Notes: generated by a model from the sequence alone, not told the origin. DNA of 64,000 nucleotides from Brachyhypopomus gauderio (GCF_052324685.1 NW_027506901.1:1156001-1220000), one strand, 5' to 3'; numbered from the stretch's first letter, positions 10,150 to 19,776 are shown. Numbers and translations: made by a program.

Positions 10150-10221
10150 CTCCCGGTCGGGGAATCGAACCCCGGTCTTCCGCATGACAGGCGGAGATAC
10201 TATCCACTATACTAACGAGGA
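10150..10221 (-). tRNA. tRNA-Asp-GTC: tRNA-Asp(GTC), monomer 15
   Basis: C5-C68 mismatch and U38. Confidence 0.87.
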
Positions 10222-10546
10222 CGTATGTCTTACCATGCAGTGATGCTGAGTGAGGTGACTTGCACCTGTACCCTTGATTTTGAAAGTTGCATAAGAAAGA
10301 TCTGCAATCAATAGATCAAACGCCACATCTCACTTTTGATTCACAGAATGCCACGCTTTTGAACACCTGATCACCTGGAGTTGATACCAGCTTGAAGTTA
10401 ACAGTGAGTAGACTCTTATGGAGATTCATGTATTTGAATTTACTTCTTAAGCCATTGGCAACTCAGAATCAATGACATCTGTGCACTCCTCCTTGAGCTA
10501 GAGGAAGTCAAAGGAATTGATCTCGATTCTACTCCTACACGTTTGG

Positions 10547-10628
10547 GCTGCAATGGCCGAGAGGTTAAGGCGTTGGACTCGAAATCCAATGGGGTTTCCC
10601 TGCGCAGGTTTGACTCCTGCTTGCAGCG
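10547..10628 (+). tRNA. tRNA-Ser-CGA: tRNA-Ser(CGA), monomer 16, B box altered
   Basis: C56 is T as in monomer 9, and one variable-stem C is T (G-U pair). The same 2-bp spacer deletion follows. Confidence 0.82.
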
Positions 10629-10809
10629 TAGAGAAGAAAATATCGTATCCCTTTTTGGATGTGGTAAAATAGAGTCTACTCTCCTCATGCTTGCCAGTTT
10701 TGAATATGCTTCTCATGCCATTTGTAAATTTGTGCTGTCAAACTGTAGCAGTCCAGTGGAAAGACTGTCTGGTCACTGGTTTCTCTGCCTTGTGCTTAAA
10801 AAGAAAGAA

Positions 10810-10881
10810 CTCCCCGTCGGGGAATCGAACCCCGGTCTTCCGCATGACAGGCGGAGATACTATCCACTATACTAACGAGGA
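10810..10881 (-). tRNA. tRNA-Asp-GTC: tRNA-Asp(GTC), monomer 16
   Basis: Consensus except U38. Confidence 0.95.
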
Positions 10882-11206
10882 CGTATGTCTTATCATGCAG
10901 TGATGCTGAGTGAGGTGACTTGCACCTGTACCCTTGATTTTGAAAGTTGCATAAGAAAGATCTGCAATCAATAGATCAAACGCCACATCTCACTTTTGAT
11001 TCACAGAATGCCACGCTTTTGAACACCTGATCACCTGGAGTTGATACCAGCTTGAAGTTAACAGTGAGTAGACTCTTATGGAGATTCATGTATTTGAATT
11101 TACTTCTTAAGCCATTGGCAACTCAGAATCAATGACATCTGTGCACTCCTCCTTGAGCTTGAGGAAGTCAAAGGAATTGATCTCGATTCTACTCCTACGC
11201 ATTTGG

Positions 11207-11288
11207 GCTGCAATGGCCGAGAGGTTAAGGCGTTGGACTCGAAATCCAATGGGGTTTCCCTGTGCAGGTTCGACTCCTGCTTGCAGCG
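11207..11288 (+). tRNA. tRNA-Ser-CGA: tRNA-Ser(CGA), monomer 17
   Basis: Variable-arm changes of the monomer 10 type. Confidence 0.93.
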
Positions 11289-11471
11289 TAGAGAAGAAAA
11301 TATCGTATCCCTTTTTGGATGTGTGGTAAAATAGAGTCTACTCTCCTCATGCTTGCCAGTTTTGAATATGCTTCTCATGCCATTTGTAAATTTGTGCTGT
11401 CAAACTGTAGCAGTCCAGTGGAAAGACTGTCTGGTCACTGGTTTCTCTGCCTTGTGCTTAAAAAGAAAGAA

Positions 11472-11543
11472 CTCCCCGTCGGGGAATCGAACCCCGGTCT
11501 TCCGCATGACAGGCGGAGATACTATCCACTATACTAACGAGGA
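11472..11543 (-). tRNA. tRNA-Asp-GTC: tRNA-Asp(GTC), monomer 17
   Basis: U38 only. It lacks the A41 change that goes with this Ser type in monomers 10 and 13, so the two halves of the monomer have different histories. Confidence 0.95.
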
Positions 11544-11868
11544 CGTATGTCTTATCATGCAGTGATGCTGAGTGAGGTGACTTGCACCTGTACCCTTGAT
11601 TTTGAAAGTTGCATAAGAAAGATCTGCAATCAATAGATCAAACGCCACATCTCACTTTTGATTCACAGAATGCCACGCTTTTGAACACCTGATCACCTGG
11701 AGTTGATACCAGCTTGAAGTTAACAGTGAGTAGACTCTTATGGAGATTCATGTATTTGAATTTACTTCTTAAGCCATTGGCAACTCATAAGCAATCACAT
11801 CTGTGCACTCCTCCTTGAGCTTGAGGAAGTCAAAGGAATTGATCTCGATTCTACTCCTACACATTTGG

Positions 11869-11950
11869 TCTGCAATGGCCGAGAGGTTAAGGCGTTGGAC
11901 TTGAAATCCAATGGGGTTTCCCCGCGCAGGTTCGACTCCTGCTTGCAGCG
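11869..11950 (+). tRNA. tRNA-Ser-TGA: tRNA-Ser(TGA), monomer 18
   Basis: U1-C72 mismatch; otherwise consensus. Confidence 0.88.
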
Positions 11951-12133
11951 TAGAGAAGAAAATGTTGTATCCCTTTTTGGATGTGTGGTAAAATAGAGTC
12001 TACTCTCCTCATGGTTGCCAGTTTTTAATATGCTTCTCATGCCATTTGTAAATTTGTGCTGTCAAACTGTAGCAGTCCAGTGGAAAGACTGTCTGGTCAC
12101 TGGTTTCTCTGCCTTGTGCTTAAAAAGAAAGAA

Positions 12134-12205
12134 CTCCGCGTCGGGGAACCGAACCCCGGTCTTCCGCGTGACAGGCGGAGATACTATCCACTATACTAAC
12201 GAGGA
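12134..12205 (-). tRNA. tRNA-Asp-GTC: tRNA-Asp(GTC), monomer 18
   Basis: Combines two marks found separately downstream: C69 (U4-C69 mismatch), typical of CGA monomers, and A58G, typical of TGA monomers. Probably a recombinant. Confidence 0.8.
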
Positions 12206-12530
12206 CGTATGTCTTATCATGCAGTGATGCTGAGTGAGGTGACTTGCACCTGTACCCTTGATTTTGAAAGTTGCATAAAAAAGATCTGCAATCAATAGAT
12301 CAAACGCCACATCTCACTTTTGATTCACAGAATGCCACGCTTTTGAACACCTGATCACCTGGAGTTGATACCAGCTTGAAGTTAACAGTGAGTAGACTCT
12401 TATGGAGATTCATGTATTTGAATTTACTTCTTAAGCCATTGGCAACTCAGAATCAATGACATCTGTGCACTCCTCCTTGAGCTTGAGGAAGTCAAAGGAA
12501 TTGATCTCGATTCTACTCCTACACATTTGG
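12206..12530. other. Divergent 325-nt spacer (gene-free), example
   Basis: This lies between the 5' end of one Asp gene and the 5' end of the next Ser gene, so it is the upstream region of both. It is AT-rich, nearly identical in all monomers, and has no open frame, tRNA, snoRNA box pair or clear TATA element that I can support. A useful marker sits 71-83 nt before the Ser gene and has two forms, one beginning cagaatcaatgac and one cataagcaatcac. The forms usually, but not always, track the CGA and TGA Ser genes. Window-edge copies: 1-323 and 63745-64000 (partial). Confidence 0.9.
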
Positions 12531-12537
12531 GCTGCAA

Positions 12538-12548
12538 TGGCCGAGAGG
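12538..12548 (+). promoter_or_regulatory. Ser gene A box, example
   Basis: TGGCCGAGAGG fits the Pol III A-box consensus TRGYNNARNNG. It covers the D arm, 7-17 nt inside the gene, and is unchanged in the monomers read. Confidence 0.9.
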
Positions 12549-12590
12549 TTAAGGCGTTGGACTCGAAATCCAATGGGGTTTCCCCGCGCA

Positions 12591-12601
12591 GGTTCGACTC
12601 C
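12591..12601 (+). promoter_or_regulatory. Ser gene B box, example
   Basis: GGTTCGACTCC fits the B-box consensus GGTTCGANTCC, the main TFIIIC contact. It is altered in monomers 5, 9, 16, 41, 48, 52 and 95. Confidence 0.92.
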
Positions 12602-12635
12602 TGCTTGCAGCGTAGAGAAGAAAATGTTGTATCCC

Positions 12636-12640
12636 TTTTT
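12636..12640 (+). terminator. Ser Pol III terminator (T5), example
   Basis: A run of five T begins 24 nt after the Ser 3' end. The same run is found at this offset in the other monomers (21 nt in monomer 52, which has a 3-bp deletion before it). Confidence 0.9.
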
Positions 12641-12783
12641 GGATGTGTGGTAAAATAGAGTCTACTCTCCTCATGCTTGCCAGTTTTGAATATGCTTCTC
12701 ATGCCATTTGTAAATTTGTGCTGTCAAACTGTAGCAGTCCAGTGGAAAGACTGTCTGGTCACTGGTTTCTCTGCCTTGTGCTT

Positions 12784-12788
12784 AAAAA
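12784..12788 (-). terminator. Asp Pol III terminator (T5 on - strand), example
   Basis: A5 on the + strand is T5 on the Asp transcript, 8-12 nt past its 3' end. It is present in all monomers; in monomer 67 it is cut to T4 (44009-44012). Confidence 0.9.
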
Positions 12789-12806
12789 GAAAGAACTCCC
12801 CGTCGG

Positions 12807-12817
12807 GGAATCGAACC
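12807..12817 (-). promoter_or_regulatory. Asp gene B box, example
   Basis: On the - strand this reads GGTTCGATTCC, a perfect B box. It is changed at A58 or T54/T55 in many other monomers and lost in the four 18-bp deletion copies. Confidence 0.92.
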
Positions 12818-12849
12818 CCGGTCTTCCGCGTGACAGGCGGAGATACTAT

Positions 12850-12860
12850 CCACTATACTA
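12850..12860 (-). promoter_or_regulatory. Asp gene A box, example
   Basis: On the - strand this reads TAGTATAGTGG in the D arm. It is lost in the 13 copies truncated by the 52-bp deletion, interrupted by the transposon in monomer 5, and has G10 changed to A in monomers 3 and 4. Confidence 0.88.
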
Positions 12861-13192
12861 ACGAGGACGTATGTCTTATCATGCAGTGATGCTGAGTGAG
12901 GTGACTTGCACCTGTACCCTTGATTTTGAAAGTTGCATAAGAAAGATCTGCAATCAATAGATCAAACGCCACATCTCACTTTTGATTCACAGAATGCCAC
13001 GCTTTTGAACACCTGATCACCTGGAGTTGATACCAGCTTGAAGTTAACAGTGAGTAGACTCTTATGGAGATTCATGTATTTGAATTTACTTCTTAAGCCA
13101 TTGGCAACTCATAAGCAATCACATCTGTGCACTCCTCCTTGAGCTTGAGGAAGTCAAAGGAATTGATCTCGATTCTACTCCTACACATTTGG

Positions 13193-13274
13193 TCTGCAAT
13201 GGCCGAGAGGTTAAGGCGTTGGACTTGAAATCCAATGGGGTTTCCCCGCGCAGGTTCGACTCCTGCTTGCAGCG
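13193..13274 (+). tRNA. tRNA-Ser-TGA: tRNA-Ser(TGA), monomer 20
   Basis: U1-C72 mismatch; otherwise consensus. Confidence 0.88.
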
Positions 13275-13457
13275 TAGAGAAGAAAATGTTGTATCCCTTT
13301 TTGGATGTGTGGTAAAATAGAGTCTACTCTCCTCATGGTTGCCAGTTTTTAATATGCTTCTCATGCCATTTGTAAATTTGTGCTGTCAAACTGTAGCAGT
13401 CCAGTGGAAAGACTGTCTGGTCACTGGTTTCTCTGCCTTGTGCTTAAAAAGAAAGAA

Positions 13458-13529
13458 CTCCCCGTCGGGGAACCGAACCCCGGTCTTCCGCGTGACAGGC
13501 GGAGATACTATCCACTATACTAACGAGGA
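13458..13529 (-). tRNA. tRNA-Asp-GTC: tRNA-Asp(GTC), monomer 20
   Basis: A58 is G: the T54-A58 pair of the T loop is lost and the B box is changed. Confidence 0.83.
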
Positions 13530-13854
13530 CGTATGTCTTATCATGCAGTGATGCTGAGTGAGGTGACTTGCACCTGTACCCTTGATTTTGAAAGTTGCAT
13601 AAAAAAGATCTGCAATCAATAGATCAAACGCCACATCTCACTTTTGATTCACAGAATGCCACGCTTTTGAACACCTGATCACCTGGAGTTGATACCAGCT
13701 TGAAGTTAACAGTGAGTAGACTCTTATGGAGATTCATGTATTTGAATTTACTTCTTAAGCCATTGGCAACTCAGAATCAATGACATCTGTGCACTCCTCC
13801 TTGAGCTTGAGGAAGTCAAAGGAATTGATCTCGATTCTACTCCTACACATTTGG

Positions 13855-13936
13855 GCTGCAATGGCCGAGAGGTTAAGGCGTTGGACTCGAAATCCAATGG
13901 GGTTTCCCCGCGCAGGTTCGACTCCTGCTTGCAGCG
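13855..13936 (+). tRNA. tRNA-Ser-CGA: tRNA-Ser(CGA), monomer 21
   Basis: Consensus body. Confidence 0.95.
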
Positions 13937-14119
13937 TAGAGAAGAAAATGTTGTATCCCTTTTTGGATGTGTGGTAAAATAGAGTCTACTCTCCTCATGC
14001 TTGCCAGTTTTGAATATGCTTCTCATGCCATTTGTAAATTTGTGCTGTCAAACTGTAGCAGTCCAGTGGAAAGACTGTCTGGTCACTGGTTTCTCTGCCT
14101 TGTGCTTAAAAAGAAAGAA

Positions 14120-14191
14120 CTCCGCGTCGGGGAATCGAACCCCGGTCTTCCGCGTGACAGGCGGAGATACTATCCACTATACTAACGAGGA
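14120..14191 (-). tRNA. tRNA-Asp-GTC: tRNA-Asp(GTC), monomer 21
   Basis: G69 is C: U4-C69 mismatch in the acceptor stem. Confidence 0.87.
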
Positions 14192-14516
14192 CGTATGTCT
14201 TATCATGCAGTGATGCTGAGTGAGGTGACTTGCACCTGTACCCTTGATTTTGAAAGTTGCATAAGAAAGATCTGCAATCAATAGATCAAACGCCACATCT
14301 CACTTTTGATTCACAGAATGCCACGCTTTTGAACACCTGATCACCTGGAGTTGATACCAGCTTGAAGTTAACAGTGAGTAGACTCTTATGGAGATTCATG
14401 TATTTGAATTTACTTCTTAAGCCATTGGCAACTCATAAGCAATCACATCTGTGCACTCCTCCTTGAGCTTGAGGAAGTCAAAGGAATTGATCTCGATTCT
14501 ACTCCTACACATTTGG

Positions 14517-14598
14517 TCTGCAATGGCCGAGAGGTTAAGGCGTTGGACTTGAAATCCAATGGGGTTTCCCCGCGCAGGTTCGACTCCTGCTTGCAGTG
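14517..14598 (+). tRNA. tRNA-Ser-TGA: tRNA-Ser(TGA), monomer 22
   Basis: U1-U72, as in monomer 1. First monomer of the 3954-bp repeat. Confidence 0.85.
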
Positions 14599-14781
14599 TA
14601 GAGAAGAAAATGTTGTATCCCTTTTTGGATGTGTGGTAAAATAGAGTCTACTCTCCTCATGGTTGCCAGTTTTTAATATGCTTCTCATGCCATTTGTAAA
14701 TTTGTGCTGTCAAACTGTAGCAGTCCAGTGGAAAGACTGTCTGGTCACTGGTTTCTCTGCCTTGTGCTTAAAAAGAAAGAA

Positions 14782-14835
14782 CTCCCCGGTCTTCCGCGTG
14801 ACAGGCAGAGATACTATCCACTATACTAACGAGGA
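14782..14835 (-). pseudogene. tRNA-Asp-GTC: tRNA-Asp pseudogene, monomer 22 (18-bp deletion)
   Basis: T arm and B box absent, plus C29 to T; same allele as monomer 1. Confidence 0.92.
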
Positions 14836-15160
14836 CGTATGTCTTATCATGCAGTGATGCTGAGTGAGGTGACTTGCACCTGTACCCTTGATTTTGAAAG
14901 TTGCATAAAAAAGATCTGCAATCAATAGATCAAACGCCACATCTCACTTTTGATTCACAGAATGCCACGCTTTTGAACACCTGATCACCTGGAGTTGATA
15001 CCAGCTTGAAGTTAACAGTGAGTAGACTCTTATGGAGATTCATGTATTTGAATTTACTTCTTAAGCCATTGGCAACTCAGAATCAATGACATCTGTGCAC
15101 TCCTCCTTGAGCTTGAGGAAGTCAAAGGAATTGATCTCGATTCTACTCCTACACATTTGG

Positions 15161-15242
15161 GCTGCAATGGCCGAGAGGTTAAGGCGTTGGACTCGAAATC
15201 CAATGGGGTTTCCCCGCGCAGGTTCGACTCCTGCTTGCAGCG
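15161..15242 (+). tRNA. tRNA-Ser-CGA: tRNA-Ser(CGA), monomer 23
   Basis: Consensus body. Confidence 0.95.
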
Positions 15243-15425
15243 TAGAGAAGAAAATGTTGTATCCCTTTTTGGATGTGTGGTAAAATAGAGTCTACTCTCC
15301 TCATGCTTGCCAGTTTTGAATATGCTTCTCATGCCATTTGTAAATTTGTGCTGTCAAACTGTAGCAGTCCAGTGGAAAGACTGTCTGGTCACTGGTTTCT
15401 CTGCCTTGTGCTTAAAAAGAAAGAA

Positions 15426-15497
15426 CTCCCTGTCGGGGAATCGAACCCCGGTCTTCCGCGTGACAGGCGGAGATACTATCCACTATACTAACGAGGA
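15426..15497 (-). tRNA. tRNA-Asp-GTC: tRNA-Asp(GTC), monomer 23
   Basis: G68 is A: C5-A68 mismatch in the acceptor stem. Confidence 0.87.
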
Positions 15498-15822
15498 CGT
15501 ATGTCTTATCATGCAGTGATGCTGAGTGAGGTGACTTGCACCTGTACCCTTGATTTTGAAAGTTGCATAAGAAAGATCTGCAATCAATAGATCAAACGCC
15601 ACATCTCACTTTTGATTCACAGAATGCCACGCTTTTGAACACCTGATCACCTGGAGTTGATACCAGCTTGAAGTTAACAGTGAGTAGACTCTTATGGAGA
15701 TTCATGTATTTGAATTTACTTCTTAAGCCATTGGCAACTCATAAGCAATCACATCTGTGCACTCCTCCTTGAGCTTGAGGAAGTCAAAGGAATTGATCTC
15801 GATTCTACTCCTACACATTTGG

Positions 15823-15904
15823 TCTGCAATGGCCGAGAGGTTAAGGCGTTGGACTTGAAATCCAATGGGGTTTCCCCGCGCAGGTTCGACTCCTGCTTGC
15901 AGCG
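15823..15904 (+). tRNA. tRNA-Ser-TGA: tRNA-Ser(TGA), monomer 24
   Basis: U1-C72 mismatch; otherwise consensus. Confidence 0.88.
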
Positions 15905-16087
15905 TAGAGAAGAAAATGTTGTATCCCTTTTTGGATGTGTGGTAAAATAGAGTCTACTCTCCTCATGGTTGCCAGTTTTTAATATGCTTCTCATGCCATT
16001 TGTAAATTTGTGCTGTCAAACTGTAGCAGTCCAGTGGAAAGACTGTCTGGTCACTGGTTTCTCTGCCTTGTGCTTAAAAAGAAAGAA

Positions 16088-16159
16088 CTCCCCGTCGGGG
16101 AACCGAACCCCGGTCTTCCGCGTGACAGGCGGAGATACTATCCACTATACTAACGAGGA
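16088..16159 (-). tRNA. tRNA-Asp-GTC: tRNA-Asp(GTC), monomer 24
   Basis: A58G. The upstream flank carries gcaggg in place of gcagtg, a mark seen only here and in monomers 30 and 36. Confidence 0.83.
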
Positions 16160-16484
16160 CGTATGTCTTATCATGCAGGGATGCTGAGTGAGGTGACTTG
16201 CACCTGTACCCTTGATTTTGAAAGTTGCATAAAAAAGATCTGCAATCAATAGATCAAACGCCACATCTCACTTTTGATTCACAGAATGCCACGCTTTTGA
16301 ACACCTGATCACCTGGAGTTGATACCAGCTTGAAGTTAACAGTGAGTAGACTCTTATGGAGATTCATGTATTTGAATTTACTTCTTAAGCCATTGGCAAC
16401 TCAGAATCAATGACATCTGTGCACTCCTCCTTGAGCTTGAGGAAGTCAAAGGAATTGATCTCGATTCTACTCCTACACATTTGG

Positions 16485-16566
16485 GCTGCAATGGCCGAGA
16501 GGTTAAGGCGTTGGACTCGAAATCCAATGGGGTTTCCCCGCGCAGGTTCGACTCCTGCTTGCAGCG
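16485..16566 (+). tRNA. tRNA-Ser-CGA: tRNA-Ser(CGA), monomer 25
   Basis: Consensus body. Confidence 0.95.
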
Positions 16567-16749
16567 TAGAGAAGAAAATGTTGTATCCCTTTTTGGATGT
16601 GTGGTAAAATAGAGTCTACTCTCCTCATGCTTGCCAGTTTTGAATATGCTTCTCATGCCATTTGTAAATTTGTGCTGTCAAACTGTAGCAGTCCAGTGGA
16701 AAGACTGTCTGGTCACTGGTTTCTCTGCCTTGTGCTTAAAAAGAAAGAA

Positions 16750-16821
16750 CTCCGCGTCGGGGAATCGAACCCCGGTCTTCCGCGTGACAGGCGGAGATAC
16801 TATCCACTATACTAACGAGGA
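16750..16821 (-). tRNA. tRNA-Asp-GTC: tRNA-Asp(GTC), monomer 25
   Basis: U4-C69 mismatch. Confidence 0.87.
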
Positions 16822-17146
16822 CGTATGTCTTATCATGCAGTGATGCTGAGTGAGGTGACTTGCACCTGTACCCTTGATTTTGAAAGTTGCATAAGAAAGA
16901 TCTGCAATCAATAGATCAAACGCCACATCTCACTTTTGATTCACAGAATGCCACGCTTTTGAACACCTGATCACCTGGAGTTGATACCAGCTTGAAGTTA
17001 ACAGTGAGTAGACTCTTATGGAGATTCATGTATTTGAATTTACTTCTTAAGCCATTGGCAACTCATAAGCAATCACATCTGTGCACTCCTCCTTGAGCTT
17101 GAGGAAGTCAAAGGAATTGATCTCGATTCTACTCCTACACATTTGG

Positions 17147-17228
17147 TCTGCAATGGCCGAGAGGTTAAGGCGTTGGACTTGAAATCCAATGGGGTTTCCC
17201 CGCGCAGGTTCGACTCCTGCTTGCAGCG
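17147..17228 (+). tRNA. tRNA-Ser-TGA: tRNA-Ser(TGA), monomer 26
   Basis: U1-C72 mismatch; otherwise consensus. Confidence 0.88.
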
Positions 17229-17411
17229 TAGAGAAGAAAATGTTGTATCCCTTTTTGGATGTGTGGTAAAATAGAGTCTACTCTCCTCATGGTTGCCAGT
17301 TTTTAATATGCTTCTCATGCCATTTGTAAATTTGTGCTGTCAAACTGTAGCAGTCCAGTGGAAAGACTGTCTGGTCACTGGTTTCTCTGCCTTGTGCTTA
17401 AAAAGAAAGAA

Positions 17412-17483
17412 CTCCCCGTCGGGGAACCGAACCCCGGTCTTCCGCGTGACAGGCGGAGATACTATCCACTATACTAACGAGGA
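17412..17483 (-). tRNA. tRNA-Asp-GTC: tRNA-Asp(GTC), monomer 26
   Basis: A58G. Confidence 0.83.
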
Positions 17484-17808
17484 CGTATGTCTTATCATGC
17501 AGTGATGCTGAGTGAGGTGACTTGCACCTGTACCCTTGATTTTGAAAGTTGCATAAAAAAGATCTGCAATCAATAGATCAAACGCCACATCTCACTTTTG
17601 ATTCACAGAATGCCACGCTTTTGAACACCTGATCACCTGGAGTTGATACCAGCTTGAAGTTAACAGTGAGTAGACTCTTATGGAGATTCATGTATTTGAA
17701 TTTACTTCTTAAGCCATTGGCAACTCAGAATCAATGACATCTGTGCACTCCTCCTTGAGCTTGAGGAAGTCAAAGGAATTGATCTCGATTCTACTCCTAC
17801 ACATTTGG

Positions 17809-17890
17809 GCTGCAATGGCCGAGAGGTTAAGGCGTTGGACTCGAAATCCAATGGGGTTTCCCCGCGCAGGTTCGACTCCTGCTTGCAGCG
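17809..17890 (+). tRNA. tRNA-Ser-CGA: tRNA-Ser(CGA), monomer 27
   Basis: Consensus body. Confidence 0.95.
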
Positions 17891-18073
17891 TAGAGAAGAA
17901 AATGTTGTATCCCTTTTTGGATGTGTGGTAAAATAGAGTCTACTCTCCTCATGCTTGCCAGTTTTGAATATGCTTCTCATGCCATTTGTAAATTTGTGCT
18001 GTCAAACTGTAGCAGTCCAGTGGAAAGACTGTCTGGTCACTGGTTTCTCTGCCTTGTGCTTAAAAAGAAAGAA

Positions 18074-18145
18074 CTCCGCGTCGGGGAATCGAACCCCGGT
18101 CTTCCGCGTGACAGGCGGAGATACTATCCACTATACTAACGAGGA
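18074..18145 (-). tRNA. tRNA-Asp-GTC: tRNA-Asp(GTC), monomer 27
   Basis: U4-C69 mismatch; last gene of the first 3954-bp repeat. Confidence 0.87.
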
Positions 18146-18470
18146 CGTATGTCTTATCATGCAGTGATGCTGAGTGAGGTGACTTGCACCTGTACCCTTG
18201 ATTTTGAAAGTTGCATAAGAAAGATCTGCAATCAATAGATCAAACGCCACATCTCACTTTTGATTCACAGAATGCCACGCTTTTGAACACCTGATCACCT
18301 GGAGTTGATACCAGCTTGAAGTTAACAGTGAGTAGACTCTTATGGAGATTCATGTATTTGAATTTACTTCTTAAGCCATTGGCAACTCATAAGCAATCAC
18401 ATCTGTGCACTCCTCCTTGAGCTTGAGGAAGTCAAAGGAATTGATCTCGATTCTACTCCTACACATTTGG

Positions 18471-18552
18471 TCTGCAATGGCCGAGAGGTTAAGGCGTTGG
18501 ACTTGAAATCCAATGGGGTTTCCCCGCGCAGGTTCGACTCCTGCTTGCAGTG
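18471..18552 (+). tRNA. tRNA-Ser-TGA: tRNA-Ser(TGA), monomer 28
   Basis: U1-U72; counterpart of monomer 22. Confidence 0.85.
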
Positions 18553-18735
18553 TAGAGAAGAAAATGTTGTATCCCTTTTTGGATGTGTGGTAAAATAGAG
18601 TCTACTCTCCTCATGGTTGCCAGTTTTTAATATGCTTCTCATGCCATTTGTAAATTTGTGCTGTCAAACTGTAGCAGTCCAGTGGAAAGACTGTCTGGTC
18701 ACTGGTTTCTCTGCCTTGTGCTTAAAAAGAAAGAA

Positions 18736-18789
18736 CTCCCCGGTCTTCCGCGTGACAGGCAGAGATACTATCCACTATACTAACGAGGA
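18736..18789 (-). pseudogene. tRNA-Asp-GTC: tRNA-Asp pseudogene, monomer 28 (18-bp deletion)
   Basis: T arm and B box absent; counterpart of monomer 22. Confidence 0.92.
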
Positions 18790-19114
18790 CGTATGTCTTA
18801 TCATGCAGTGATGCTGAGTGAGGTGACTTGCACCTGTACCCTTGATTTTGAAAGTTGCATAAAAAAGATCTGCAATCAATAGATCAAACGCCACATCTCA
18901 CTTTTGATTCACAGAATGCCACGCTTTTGAACACCTGATCACCTGGAGTTGATACCAGCTTGAAGTTAACAGTGAGTAGACTCTTATGGAGATTCATGTA
19001 TTTGAATTTACTTCTTAAGCCATTGGCAACTCAGAATCAATGACATCTGTGCACTCCTCCTTGAGCTTGAGGAAGTCAAAGGAATTGATCTCGATTCTAC
19101 TCCTACACATTTGG

Positions 19115-19196
19115 GCTGCAATGGCCGAGAGGTTAAGGCGTTGGACTCGAAATCCAATGGGGTTTCCCCGCGCAGGTTCGACTCCTGCTTGCAGCG
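19115..19196 (+). tRNA. tRNA-Ser-CGA: tRNA-Ser(CGA), monomer 29
   Basis: Consensus body. Confidence 0.95.
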
Positions 19197-19379
19197 TAGA
19201 GAAGAAAATGTTGTATCCCTTTTTGGATGTGTGGTAAAATAGAGTCTACTCTCCTCATGCTTGCCAGTTTTGAATATGCTTCTCATGCCATTTGTAAATT
19301 TGTGCTGTCAAACTGTAGCAGTCCAGTGGAAAGACTGTCTGGTCACTGGTTTCTCTGCCTTGTGCTTAAAAAGAAAGAA

Positions 19380-19451
19380 CTCCCTGTCGGGGAATCGAAC
19401 CCCGGTCTTCCGCGTGACAGGCGGAGATACTATCCACTATACTAACGAGGA
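19380..19451 (-). tRNA. tRNA-Asp-GTC: tRNA-Asp(GTC), monomer 29
   Basis: C5-A68 mismatch. Confidence 0.87.
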
Positions 19452-19776
19452 CGTATGTCTTATCATGCAGTGATGCTGAGTGAGGTGACTTGCACCTGTA
19501 CCCTTGATTTTGAAAGTTGCATAAGAAAGATCTGCAATCAATAGATCAAACGCCACATCTCACTTTTGATTCACAGAATGCCACGCTTTTGAACACCTGA
19601 TCACCTGGAGTTGATACCAGCTTGAAGTTAACAGTGAGTAGACTCTTATGGAGATTCATGTATTTGAATTTACTTCTTAAGCCATTGGCAACTCATAAGC
19701 AATCACATCTGTGCACTCCTCCTTGAGCTTGAGGAAGTCAAAGGAATTGATCTCGATTCTACTCCTACACATTTGG

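Larger units (their letters stand above)
6250..10221. repeat. 3-monomer higher-order repeat, two copies of 1986 bp
   Basis: Monomers 10-12 (6250-8235) and 13-15 (8236-10221) repeat the same order. First is CGA with a TGTG-altered variable arm and A41 in Asp. Second is CGA with U72. Third is TGA with C68 in Asp. Monomers 9 and 16, each with the same 2-bp deletion, flank the pair, so a longer block was probably involved. Confidence 0.9.
12531..12612 (+). tRNA. tRNA-Ser-CGA: tRNA-Ser(CGA), monomer 19
   Basis: Consensus body; reference copy. First monomer with the atgttg form of the 3' flank next to a CGA gene. Confidence 0.96.
12613..12795. other. Convergent 183-nt spacer, example
   Basis: This lies between the 3' ends of the two tRNA genes and holds the two facing terminators near its ends. 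The middle has no recognisable gene. Variants: the first part reads atatcg, atatca or atgttg; the middle reads gcttgccag or ggttgccag. Confidence 0.9.
12206..12867. repeat. Reference monomer (number 19)
   Basis: This monomer has undamaged copies of both genes and serves as the standard for the others. Order: divergent spacer 12206-12530, tRNA-Ser(CGA) 12531-12612 (+), convergent spacer 12613-12795, tRNA-Asp(GTC) 12796-12867 (-). Its length is exactly 662 bp. Confidence 0.97.
12796..12867 (-). tRNA. tRNA-Asp-GTC: tRNA-Asp(GTC), monomer 19 (reference)
   Basis: Undamaged 72-nt aspartate tRNA. The acceptor stem TCCTCGT/ACGGGGA contains a U4-G69 wobble, and the discriminator is G73. The anticodon stem is TCCGC/GCGGA with loop CTGTCAC, and anticodon GTC (12832-12834) reads GAC and GAU. 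The T arm CGGGG-TTCGATT-CCCCG pairs fully. It follows the vertebrate Asp-GTC consensus closely; the D arm differs by two bases and the first anticodon-stem pair is U27-A43. A and B boxes are perfect and T5 follows 8 nt after the 3' end. Aspartate identity elements (G73, anticodon GUC) are present, so the gene should be functional. Confidence 0.97.

Noticed and set aside
12206-12530. Possible C/D snoRNA or third small RNA in the divergent spacer (gtgatgctga near the Asp 5' end)
   Set aside because: The C-box-like and CTGA motifs overlap instead of enclosing an insert, and there is no terminal stem or terminator nearby.
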